From Malachius bipustulatus (Eukaryota > Arthropoda > Insecta > Coleoptera > Melyridae), in assembly GCA_910589415.1 (NCBI GenBank), contig OU342634.1:20395144-20459143 (forward strand): a DNA stretch of 64,000 nt, given 5' to 3'. The notes under the pieces were generated by a model that was not told the DNA's origin, made no database searches, and saw only the letters and a list, made by a program, of their open reading frames with translations. Within the stretch, counting starts at the first letter, position 1; each line of letters opens with the position of its first letter. Shown here one piece after another: positions 11,900 through 23,356 of the stretch. Position numbers and translations under genes: made by a program.

Positions 11900-12895
11900 A
11901 TATACCGAGTGACAAGTTTCAAAGCAGAACATAGGCGAATAGCATGGGAAATCACATATTTTCAGTTTATTTCTCACCACTTTTATCTATAAGAACGGTA
12001 ATGGTGTCTATCGAAAGAGAATTGTTTTCTGAGCATGCTGATACCAAACACTTAATAATTAACAGTTTTTTTATCGTGTCAGAAGAACTTAAACATTTTC
12101 AAAATTAAAAGATGAGCAGCCATGACATGCCAAATTCGGATAAATTTTTGGCTGTCAAAGCAAATATTTTCAATTATTTAATTTATTTTAATTCTGATTG
12201 AACATCACTAAGCAATTACAAAAATCCTCATTTACTATCATTTTGTTTTACCAAAAATTTACCATGAAAAATAAACACGTAAAATAATTGAACTAAAACA
12301 ATAACTAAGTACAACAAATATTCAAATAGTCCTTCATTTTGAAATCAATATTCCCACCCTTTTATAAATTGTGCTTCGGGCTTCGAACTTGTCCGAGTTG
12401 TTGGCTATTAACGAGTGCACATTCAGCAATGACTAGCTCTGTAAATTTTGTTTTTGGTAACCCCAAGATCCCAAGAAAAATCACAACAAGGATAAGCTGC
12501 TAAATCGGGAGATCTGGCCGGCCAGTTAATAATACCACGGCGATAAAAACGCATCCCGCATTAGAATAGCCATTATTATTATTCATTGACAATCTTTTCA
12601 GGGAAACGTGTATTGGTAATTAAAAATGTTTGTTTTGACAGTAACAAAATTATTCGAATTAGGCATGTCATGGCCGCTCACAATTTTAATTTTGGAAATG
12701 TTTTAAGTTCTTCTGGCATGGTAAAAAAACCTGTTAATTATTAAGTCTTTGGTATCAGCGTGCTCAGAAAATAATTCTCTTTCGATAGACACCATTACCG
12801 TTCTTGTAGATAAAAGTGGTGAGAAATAAACTGCAAATATGTGATTTCCCATGCTATTCGCCTATGTTCTGCTTTGAAACTTGTCACACGGTATA
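11900..12895. mobile_element. Foldback element with mariner transposase remnant
   Basis: About 235 bp from TATACCGAGTGACAAGTTTC onward (to about 12135) is repeated in reverse at about 12660-12895, ending GAAACTTGTCACACGGTATA. Shared blocks include AGCATGGGAAATCACATATT, GGTAATGGTGTCTATCGAAA and GACATGCC. Between the arms the minus strand encodes a degenerate mariner-like transposase piece. Long arms with a short transposase remnant suggest a foldback derivative of a mariner element. TATA at both borders is compatible with TA target duplication. Confidence 0.6.
12425..12545 (-). pseudogene. Mariner-family transposase fragment
   Basis: The minus strand reads RRGIINWPARSPDLAAYPCC and, after a one-base shift, FLGSWGYQKQNL. 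The W-P-A-R-S-P-D-L ... (D)FFLWGY pattern is the region around the last catalytic acid of mariner-like transposases. A frameshift and stops show decay, and the other two catalytic residues are not present. Confidence 0.55.
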
Positions 12896-14206
12896 GATAT
12901 ACCTAGCAAGTAATTATTTTTCTTTGAACATTATTATAGACAGGAAATGAGCAATGTTTAAATAAGTGAATGAAAAATAAGTATTTTCAAGTAATTACCT
13001 ATATGTGGCAAATTTTCTTTACATTTACATTTTTTACATTGAGGATATAATTCCTTAATTAACTTGTAGGTAAAAACAAGTTATCCATATTTAAATATAT
13101 TTGCATGTTATAAAAAAATGCAATGCCAGAAAGAAGTTTCTAGATGTCAGGTTTATTAAGCGTGCCTATTTCATTATATTTGAAAAAAAGGTTATCTTTT
13201 GTTATTTAATAGTTGATTGCTCCAACATTAGATTCAGGTATAGGTTTTGGTTTCATTTAGAATACTAAATAAGTATATCCCTACCCCCTACCTATAAGTA
13301 TATTGTTACATTATTATACCTACCTAAATCCAATATCAACAGGAGATATGTTTTTAAATAATGAAGATACTAGTCGTTTGATTAAAATTGCGGGTAAACG
13401 TTATGATAAGACCTGCATTATTTGCGATACCTACCTACCATGAAAACCAATTAAGAACCCTGATAAATAAAAATTAGAACAAACCATGAGGGGTCCCCCT
13501 ATCGGACTAAATAGGCTTGATGTAAAGTGAACCTTTTGTTTGCATTTCATTTAACTTCATACACTAACAATAATGTATGTCAGATAGCGGATCTATGGTA
13601 AATTTTATGCAGAAGATAAACATGAAGACTCGACTTGAGCCGCTTTGCGAGTTCCTGAATCTAGATCATGTCATAGAAATATGCAGAAAAATTCTGGATA
13701 ATTAATTACGAACATGGGGAAAATTAAAGTCTTTGGAATGGAGCGCAAAATCACCAACACAATTCAATCAAAACCCTACACTATGAATCAGTAAAAATAA
13801 TTGAAATTTTGATACTGACTTTTTATTCAGATCCAATAAGGGACCTAAGGTAATCTTCAATTAATATATTAATACCAAATAATTATTGTATCAATTATTG
13901 TGGAACGAATTTTGCAGTAGTGTACCTACCTACAAATTAATAGTAATTATATTAAGGAAATTACATTTTTAATAATCTAGTGCCTGCCTACCTAATTTCA
14001 AATTTCAGGGTCTTCTTTTTTTTTATACAAACAGTATCATGAATTCATGAAACGCTTTAGTGGGACCTAATGAGAAAAATATAAATTAAATGGGTGTTTC
14101 CACTATTATTATTTATGGTTTCTATCAAGAGGTTCGTAGGTCAGTAATTATTAATATTAATATAGCAATAATTTATAAATAAATTAAAATTCTAAAAATT
14201 ACTTAC
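12896..14206. other. Unresolved DNA; may be intron 1 of the minus-strand gene
   Basis: No coding exon could be supported. If the exon at 14207-14270 is real, this stretch is inside its first intron. It contains several TACCTACC/GGTAGGTA runs and A+T-rich tracts but no clear acceptor-exon pair in phase 1. Confidence 0.35.
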
Positions 14207-14270
14207 CTGGAAGGGAAAAAACCGTTGCCAGAAAGCCCAATGATAATATCACAGCGTATGTCACTTTCAT
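14207..14270 (-). CDS. First coding exon of a secreted-protein gene (signal peptide)
   Basis: On the minus strand an ATG at 14270 opens a frame reading MKVTYAVILSLGFLATVFSL then P and a split Gly codon. It ends at a strong donor, CCAG|GTAAGT (intron from 14206 downward). The peptide has a basic N-terminus, a hydrophobic core of about 12 residues and a small-residue cleavage zone: a textbook secretory signal peptide. The exon is 64 nt, phase 1. Upstream sequence is locally less A+T-rich and promoter-like. I could not identify the following exons, which would lie at lower coordinates, possibly outside the window, so the mature protein is unknown. This is the best host-gene candidate in the window. 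Confidence 0.55.
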
Positions 14271-14460
14271 TTTATCGCAGAATGTCACAAAATAACTTGA
14301 AAAATAAATATATAGAAAATGTTAGGTAAAATCGTTCGCAGGTTTATCGCTCGGATATGCTTCTCGTTTACGTTCTGTACTCAATAATGCGAGAACTCCT
14401 CTTCGGCGAGGAGAATAAATACGACAGAGCTTGTGCGAGTCGCCCCACTACAACTTAAAA
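14271..14460 (-). promoter_or_regulatory. Probable 5' UTR and promoter of the signal-peptide gene
   Basis: The region upstream of the ATG is richer in CG dinucleotides than its surroundings (CTCGGATATG, ACGTTCTG, GAGTCGCCCC). It has a TATTTATT element on the minus strand (near 14415-14422) and a small CTCCTCTTCGGCGAGGAG hairpin at 14396-14413. It looks like promoter DNA, but no start site can be fixed by eye. Confidence 0.3.
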
Positions 14461-17400
14461 GCGCGAGCTTTTGAATGTGCTGCTTCAAATAATTGCGTTT
14501 TTGGTTTAAAAATGATTTTGAACTGCTTTTAACTACTGATTTTTGGATATGAATCTAAAATGTCAACTGAAATACTGACATTTCGCTGTCAAGGTTATCT
14601 TGCTTGTGTTATAAAATTTTGCTGTTGTTGTCCTTGCATTGTGCATATTTTATTATGATTGAAAAACGCATCACGTAAACAGCTTCTAGTATTATTATGA
14701 ATGTTTGAAATTATAGAATAAATTATGTTATATAATAAACAATAAATTAATATCACAATAAACCTTTTTAATAATAAATAAATTAATTGAAAAGAGATCT
14801 TTTTTTAATAGCTTCAATCAAAACAAACTCGAAGTGATTATAAAGGACTGTTCAAGTGAAGAGAATTTGCTATAAAATATCTTCTATAGAAATTTTCCTA
14901 TTAAAGTATGTCCCATTCCAGATGTTTTTAACTACCTTTACATTTTTATTACCTAAATGTTAAGTACGTTATATGTTTCTAATAAAATTTGATTTTTATT
15001 GCATATTTTAACTACTTATTGAAATATTATTTGGTGTATTAGGAATATTAAACGTACCTACATCAAAAATAAGGTTTCATGTGGAATTCTCTCCTTCATT
15101 GTTTTTAATGTTTTTATAATAAATAGGTATGCCCTTTTGTTTTTTAAACTACCTTTTGCCATTTTAAATAATCGAAAAAGGTAATATTTGAACGATTTTT
15201 AAGTTTTTTGTATAAAATTTTAAAATAATGGATATGATAATAATTGAAATAATGAAAATGATAATGTGACAAAATTTTTTGTTTGAAGTTAAAACTTTAA
15301 AACTGGGGGGCCAACATTAGATACATTTTCTAATCCATATAGCAACAAAAACAACTTTGTTATTGAATTAAATATTATTTCATACTTCAGAAATAATTAC
15401 ATATATTTAACTTATGTATATATAGGATGTATCATAAATATACCAACAAAATTTTATATGGTAGGTAGTAGGGGACTTCAAAACAAACAGTTTTTTCTCA
15501 TAAACGCTTCCAAAGCTTCCAAAAACGCTTCATTTTAGAGATGCAGGATGCAGGGAAGTTGTTTCTCATCCTCACCAAGTTTATTGCAAAAAAATGTACG
15601 CCGCTGACTTTTAATATTTTATTTTTAATATTTAATATTCTTTACAGATTGCATGCACAGGAGAAAATATAGTTTTTTTTGTCTCCTAAATTGTTTTTCT
15701 ATTTTACTTCCTTTCCGAGAAAAAAAGCCGCTTTAATGCATGTTTAAGAATTACTGATAAAAAAAAAAACATTAAAATTAAAAATCAATTTTTCGACATT
15801 GCTTGAAGCGGCTTCTATATTTTACTAAGAAACAAAGTAAGCAAAAATATCAAGTACAAAAAAAGTTATGTTCTTAGTTGCTTTATCTAAAAAAATTGAA
15901 AATTGCAAAAAACTACTGGGTGTTATTTTTCAGGAAACTACTGGGTGTTATTTGCCCTAAAATACTGTATGAAACTGTATTGAATTCAAACGAAATATCT
16001 TGAAAACGAAGCGTTTTTTGACACATATCTTAATGAGAAAAAAGTTTAGTTTTGACGACCCCTTTCCTTAAAAGTACGTCGGTTAAAAATTAGCTCGAAC
16101 CTTAAAAATTAATTCCAAAAGCAAATGAGCAAAGTGGAAGTCATTTGAAGTTTTTTGAGAAAAAAAAAAAAATTCAAATCAAATGTCGAGGGTATCATAC
16201 TTTAAGAAAAAATATTACAGTCAACTCAAATTTTTAAAAATATCTAGAATGGCGTATAGCTAGTAACTTAGCCAGTTTAAGACTTTTTTATCTTTTCCAT
16301 GATATTGTTGCTTAGGCGTATATCTAATAATTTATAATTCTGGAATATTTCTCAAATTCAGTGTTATAAAGTTCATCAGTACTGGTTTCGAAAATATATG
16401 CTGTCATCTTCAGGGGTTTATTTTTATGGACTACTACAGCGGTATATAAAATTGCAAAGAGAACTACGCAGGATACAATATTATATTATGATGATGAACA
16501 TAAGTATTGAATAAAAGTCACCAATGGAATACTAATTTTTTATATAAGTAGGTACATTACCTGCGTGCATATGCGGCAATAATAATTATTACAATACAGA
16601 GAAAAGAATGTTTAATAAGTTGTTGCTTTATTATTTAATTAGAAATCTGAATACAATCTCTCAATAAACTAAAATGTTGTGAGGACTATATTCGGGATTA
16701 AGAAGTTGCTGTTCCGGACGTAAAACTTTGATAAAATCGGCATTATCAAATTATTTCAAATTAACACTATACTGTCTCCGAAATGCTCCGAATCACTCTT
16801 GCCTTGAACACATTCCTGACACAAAACATTCCCTATTTAATCCAATCTATCTACGTTAAAAAATTCAGCCATATCAAGGAGGCTCTGTAAAGCGTACACC
16901 CTAAAGACTTTGTTTTTGAATAACTTCGAAATTGTGTATGTTATAGGAGGTTCAAAAGTCGCAACGTTGCACTTACTCTAAGACCCCAAGTTAGGTATGT
17001 ATATCAAAATTACCTAGAAGTAAGAATAAAAATCGGGTAAAAGGCAAGGGTAAAGATCCCCCTGACCTGACGCGACTGTTTTTTTTTTTTTTTTTGTTGA
17101 AAAGAAGAAATCTTGTAAGTATTCTTCTGCAAATAATTTTTTTTTCTATTTCGTTACTATAGGTATGAACAAGGTATTTAACAAGAATATTTTTCCATTT
17201 TGATTAATTTTTTATTTTTTTAATTTTTGATCCGTTTTTTTATTAAAATGGATGGTGTGGACTCTTTTTACATTTATTACATTAAAATGTTCGTTCATAA
17301 TATATTTTTAAAATTTTATCCATTGTTAACTCATTGTTAAACCAATATCGCAAGTCTTACTTTTTTTACTGATTATAATCATTTTTAAAAGAGTGTTTTT

Positions 17401-17574
17401 TTTTTAACCAAAACGTGGAATTTTAGGGAAAAATAAAATGTCATTTTGTAGGATAATAAATCAAATGATTGTATATTAAAAATCTTGATATCAACCCGCA
17501 GAAGTGGTTGAAGTGAGTGAAGTGTCACTTCAACTGTTTCTAAATTAAAAATGGTTTTTCTGAAATTTAGCTTG
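14461..17574. other. No gene recognised; scattered repeat pieces
   Basis: A+T-rich DNA without supportable exons. At 15908-15955 a short unit, AAACTACTGGGTGTTATTT, is present twice in a row. Around 15425 TAGGATGTATCATAAATAT resembles a MITE end. Poly-T and poly-A tracts are common near 17080-17220. Confidence 0.4.
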
Positions 17575-18030
17575 TTTTTTTTTTGCAAGATCCGATTAGC
17601 TCCAATTTGTTTTTTGTTTTTTTTTGCAAAGTTCGGCCAGGACTAATTTTATCTCCAATTTCCGGTTTGTCCCAGATCCGGTCAGATCCATTTTTTTTTG
17701 GCAAGATTTCGTTTAACAAGGTCGAATTTTCTTATTAAGGATCATGCCAGTTGTAAAATTTGAGCTCTTTTCAAGCATTGTCAAACTGCCCTAAAAATAT
17801 TTATCTTCGAGCGGGTGACTGCATCATGTTAAGCCTAATCTTAAAAAAAAAATTTGGAGGATTTTCCAAAAATCGGGCTAACTGAATTTTGCAAAAAATA
17901 ATATCTAGAGCTGACCGGTTGGTGCAAAAAAAATATATTTAGAGCTGGCCGGACTTTGCATAAATGGATTTTTCGAGCTGACCAGACCTTGCAAAAAAAA
18001 ATTCAAGCCGACGGACCTTGTCCTGTGAAG
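17575..18030. repeat. Degenerate minisatellite in two inverted blocks
   Basis: Block 1 (about 17575-17710) has three diverged copies of a unit built on TTTTTTGCAAGATCCGGTCA. Block 2 (about 17870-18030) has four copies of the reverse complement, built on GAGCTGACCGGACYTTGCAA plus an A-run. Units are about 40-45 bp. The two blocks could fold on each other. No gene is involved, and the open frame at 17385-17588 overlaps by chance. Confidence 0.55.
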
Positions 18031-21000
18031 TCTTAAATTGACTAATTTTGCAATACACCAGCCGCCAGTGTATCAACCTCTCCGCTTAGGAGATAAGACG
18101 AACATCATGATTGTGTAAACACAACCACTTTCCCCATTTTGAAAAAAAAAATGACTGGTTCAAGCATTTTTTGTGTATTGGCGATATGAACCTCAAATAA
18201 TACGCCTGTTTTGTTTTCGAGGGGCCACTCGTATAAAAATGAAACATTAGACACTTAAAAATCCTAATAAGCCTTGTAATCCAGAAGGATACGTTAGAAT
18301 TTTACCAGGAATTTTTATAGAAACTTCCTGTCTGCTATAGTTATTAGCAAACCTATTATTATCGACAAAGAACTTAGATTATAAGTCCAATAATATTGTT
18401 GTTTGCATAACAATGAAAATGCAAATATCTATGGGATTTTTTGGCCAGATAATGCCATTCTAATAAATTTCATATTTTTCTTGAAAAGAAAGCATATAGC
18501 GGTACCTACTTCAAGTATTTCGTTAATATCTTCCTCAAGTTTTTATAACGTTGAATACTTTGACTGCGAAGGAGTTTAATAATATCATTTCCCTAGTTTA
18601 TAGAATGATAAATTGTATAAAAGCATTCCCCCCCCCCATTCAAGATAAGAAATAAAAAATCATTAGGGGATAAATCGGAATTATCGTCCAGAAATACACT
18701 TTCGAAATAATTTCTTCGGAGCTTTTAATAATTTTGGACTTGATATTTCTTTTTATATTGGCATCTGATAAAATTATCAAAATTCTGAAAAATTATGAGC
18801 TTTGACAGATAATAATTTTTCAACGAACAGTGTTGTATTTACCTAAAGTAGATAAATTGTCTAGATGAGTCTACGAAAAAGAAAATTTACTTTAATCAGG
18901 ATAAAAGTGTTCTTTTTGTATTAAATAATAATTCTTAAAAAAGTTATTGATACACGCAATTTGATATTTTTTTTGTATTAAATTAAATAAATTTTATTAA
19001 TTAATTCCATATTATATAAATATGTATCTACAAATAAAATTAATTAATTTTGAAATCTAAGGAATAACGTCCCTCTTAACAATGATTTTACTTAAAAAAA
19101 TGACCATGAATATATCCACCCACTTAAGTGATTTAGATTTGCAGTGCAAATACTTATAAAGGCTTTATTAAAATTAATAAGATAAAATGGGAGATAAAAA
19201 TAAGCCTTATATAACTCTAAAAGCGATTCTTGTATATTTATTACGTCTTATACCAGAATTGGTCACAAACATTAGCGAAATCATTTGTAATGCAAACGAC
19301 GTGCCGGTACCTAAGTCCGGGAATTCCGGTGGGTGTTTATGACGTTATGTAGATGACAACTCCATGGGATGAGAACCATTTATAAAAACCGCACATTGTT
19401 AAATAATTGAGAAAAAATACGGGGTCGAAAAAGATATGAAAACAATAATATCACGTCATAATAACATGATTTGCAGTACAAAAAAAATAAGATATAGGCC
19501 AAAGGCTGATGACGTAGTTCGTAGTCTAGAACAAGGATGCTGTTGTATCCTTATTAAGCATGATTCTCTATATTTTTTTTATGCTTACAAAAGAACCGGA
19601 ATTAGTAATCACAACATGGGATCAGACAAAAAGTGGTCCATCCGTATCCCTCTTCATAGGTATGATTTGTAGTTGTAGGTGTGCGGAATTTTTTTTCCCT
19701 GCAAAATGTTGTTATAGCAGAGGAGCTTCAGATTAACATAGGTAATGACATAAATTATACACATGGATAATTATCCTTATTGGATTTTAATTAACCTAAC
19801 TGACTTAAGTAAAACAATAATGACAAGTTTCGCCTTTTTATAAGTGAATAAAACATACCTACCTGTTAATTTATAATAATAACAGTGATCAAGAAGCTCA
19901 GAATTAAAGTTTTCAATCGATTTGATTTCGGTATTTATTATTGCCACAGCCAACAGGATGTGAAGTAGAATGACTTTAGCTATCTGTAGGTATTTCTTGT
20001 TTTTCAATTTAATTTACCTGCTATTAGATATAAATTGTCCAATTTATAGTTCGTGCCATGAATTATTCAGTTTCCAACAAAAATACATAGGTACAATTCT
20101 TTACATTTAAATTTTCTTTACGTTCCGTTCATTACTTTCCCATCATTTTGTGGACAGGGATTCTCATGGTGTATCTTTACCCATTCGTAGGTATCTATAA
20201 CAGTTAAAAATAAGAAATAATGTTATAGATAAATTAATGTTACCAATCTTCACAATTTTGTGTTACAAATCAAACCCATTTCTGCTTAATTATTATGGAG
20301 GGCGCTATAAAACGATTTTTCATCGAGTTAATTAGAAATATTGTGTTTCATCTACAATACGCAGGTAGTCAAAAGTTTTTACAGAGTGACTCGTGAGGAA
20401 TCCCTCCCCCAGTTTGGATAGTGTGTCGAGGGGATCAAAACATACAAAAATGATCTCAGTATTGATCACCAAGGTCACCAAACCTCACTCCCTTAAATTA
20501 CATTTTCCCTTTGAAGACGGCTGAAATCATCTTTGGTTTAGAAAAAAAGTTACTACAAGACAAGTACCTACTGCTCGATCGAATGATCAACTGCGCAATA
20601 CCAACATATATGAGCTCCATGCTCTTCAATGAGTTACTTAATCAATCCACAAACGATTGAGGATTGAGGTTAATAGTGGTATTTTTTTAAATTTAATCAG
20701 TTAGGTAATTTGTTTTTTATGTTAGAAAATAAAACTTTTTTTCAAATAACTGAGACCCAGGGATGCAGAAAACAAAGCGGGAAAGTATTAAAAAAAAAAA
20801 AAAAATATGGAGGCGCTTATTATACTCGCATTTGTTTGCAAGATGCATTTTTATTTTTGTATTCTAGAAATAGCACGTGAGATTTGTAATTTAACAAAAA
20901 TAGAATTTCCGATGTAGACTTTTTCAGCTTTTCCACCTCACAATTTCTATGAATTAAATAGTATAAGTAATACATATCCTATAGATAATCTTTCGGTCTA

Positions 21001-22750
21001 GGAATGACACATTACACACTTATTATAAATATGATACATAAAACCTATGCCTATATGGGTCTTCGTTGTTTACTTATATTAAGGATGAAATAATTAACTG
21101 TGACTTCACAAACTCTAAATGAATCAATTACATCATTGGCACTACATCACCAGTTACGAGTTAAAACGTCATTACCGTGATTCAGTAAACTTTTAGAATC
21201 AAAATCAACCGCAATTCTCAAGTTCAAGTTCGTTGACTTGGATTCAAGAAATCATCAGAAATATACTAAATATAAAACATCCAAATGGTGGATATGATTA
21301 ATTTACTAAAAATACTCGCAATAATCGTTAATAAATTGCGACAAATGTTTTTGGAATCGCCGAGAAAGCCAAGTAAAAACAAAAGTATGTTGCAGTATAA
21401 ATGTTAATTCTGTCAATATTTACTCTACTCAGTGTATGCACATGCACATCATTAATTATTATTAGAAAGTATAACTGTATTAATCCATAAAATTTAAGCA
21501 GTGTAGGTACCTATATATCGGTATAGAAGACTAAAAACAAAATTTCGCAGAAGAGTTATTTAATATTACCCAAAACCAAAACTAATTTTTTTATGTGAAC
21601 TCTTAGAGTGAGATGAGATCGAAACGTATACGATGGGCGACAACATTTCGTTGTTTTTAGAACTCTTTAGAATTGAAACAATCCGGAAATATTTATTATT
21701 TTGAAAATGATAAATTATCACTTAGGTATCTATTTTTTTTCAGAGCATTTGTGCAGTCCGTTCTATTTTTTTCCAGTCCGTGTGAAATATGGTTTCTGAA
21801 CTGCTGACTGAGAGCAAAAACTATAAAGTTGGAAAAATTCTCCATGAAAGAAAAACGGTAACATTGATCGATAACTAAATAATTTCAGAAAGAAAATAAA
21901 TAGCAAGAATGCAATTTTGGGTTAAAATTTTAAGAAATTAAGAACTTTATAACAAGAATTATTTTTTATATGTATAACTAATTAGGAGGACCAATAATAC
22001 CCAAGGAGCAGTATTTACGACTAAAACTACTTGTCCCGCCATCTATTATCTAATATTTAGAACCAGTAACACTTCTTGTTAGAGTTTTCTGCACTGTGGT
22101 AAGTTCTTACTTACCGCGCTCTAAAAAACCAAAATGCGAACCTTGAGATTTTTTCGTTGTGCTTTGTTACTTACATAATTCATTCATAAGAATGCTGTCA
22201 ATGTATAGTGTGCAGTTTTCACACTGTTGCTTACGCACACATTAAAAACTTGTAAAGTAAGTTACAGCTGCCTGTAAAAGTTCAATCGGCGACTCTGCTT
22301 TACATGAGTGGTTTTTGGTTTTACCATCACAGCGCAGCACAGAAAACTACATATAGTAGGATTAACTTTAAAAAGTCAGATGTGACGTTACACTAACCGT
22401 CCGAATTAATATTTTTAATTTCACCAGAAAATGTCAAACAGTTAATTGTCAAGTTGTGAACGAGCGTAAATTATTGAAGGAAATCATTCAAATATGAATT
22501 GAACCGCTTACGTCAGTTTGAGAGCCACTGACAACTACATAAAATTTATTCACGTAATGACATTCTATCCTCTGTGTTATGCATTTAATTCTCATTCAAA
22601 ACCAATGTTGACGTATACTTATTTATGCGGGATGGAGTGTTTAGACAAACTGGACGGTTACTATAAAAACCACGTATATGAAACAAAATAAATCGAACTA
22701 TCAAATGGAGGTGTATTCTTAATCGATACGTATGACTTTTTAGACTTTAT
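18031..22750. other. No gene recognised (4.7 kb)
   Basis: A+T-rich intergenic or intronic DNA. Open frames at 19436-19672 and 19777-20007 show no domain, no splice context and poor composition. A run of C (18630) and several poly-A tracts are present. A weak inverted similarity between about 22080-22130 and 22290-22350 was noted but not supported further. Confidence 0.4.
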
Positions 22751-22963
22751 TGTAGGGATGCCTTGTATGGCATGTCATGTCGCTGGCTGACGGATGACAA
22801 TTACAACCCGCACGTTGATGTTACGATAACCAACAACTGAGACGAGTCAATCAATGTTAATTGATAATTATTAAGATCCAGATCAATCATCCGTTGTAAC
22901 CAATAAACAATTAAATATTAAACATAAGTCGTTGTTGTTATTACCTAACGAAGCAACAATACA
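22751..22963 (+). repeat. 5' LTR of the Mag-like gypsy element
   Basis: The LTR begins TGTAGGGATGCC and ends CAACAATACA. From CTTGTATGGCATGTCATGTC onward it matches the 3' LTR (49148-49395) nearly base for base. Near its left end it lacks about 35 bp present in the 3' copy, so it is 213 bp rather than 248 bp. One visible substitution (ACAACCCGCACG against ACAACACGCACG) also separates the copies. Confidence 0.8.
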
Positions 22964-22979
22964 TGGTGCCGAAACCAGC
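22964..22979 (+). promoter_or_regulatory. Primer binding site, tRNA-Phe type
   Basis: TGGTGCCGAAACC directly follows the 5' LTR and is complementary to the 3' end of eukaryotic tRNA-Phe (…GGTTTCGGCACCA). Thirteen bases match before divergence. Confidence 0.6.
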
Positions 22980-23018
22980 TTGAGATTGGATAAAATATAA
23001 CACAGCTTACAAAGAGCA

Positions 23019-23353
23019 ATGCCAAACGATCAGACCTCAGAGGCAGCAACTCGTGGCGACGCCACCATTAATGACAGCGTCAGCTTGCGCCCACCAAAGT
23101 CGCTAATAGTTAGCAATGATCAAGATATGAGCAAGACATGGAAAATTTGGCTTCAGCAGTTTGAGTGGTACGCTACAGCTACTAGCCTAGTAAGCAAGAA
23201 ACCAGACATACAAGTAGCCATTTTCATGTCTGTAATTGGCCAAGATGCAGCGATAATATTCAACACTTTTAATCTCACCGATAATGAAAGCAAGAACCTT
23301 GAAGTTGTAAAGCAAAAATTCCAGCAGTATTTCGTCCCCAAGGTGAACATTAC
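23019..23353 (+). CDS. gag: Mag-like Gag, N-terminal part (interrupted)
   Basis: The frame starts MPNDQTSEAATRGDATIND after the PBS and runs through TWKIWLQQFEWYATATSL and LEVVKQKFQQYFVPKVNI, a Gag capsid N-terminal pattern common in Mag-like elements. The real Gag frame ends at the palindromic insertion. The open frame continues to 23441 only by reading into the foreign element. The frame resumes exactly at 24819 on the other side. This part supplies the capsid region that packages element RNA in cytoplasmic particles. It is now separated from its knuckles and so not functional. Confidence 0.75.
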
Positions 23354-23356
23354 ATA

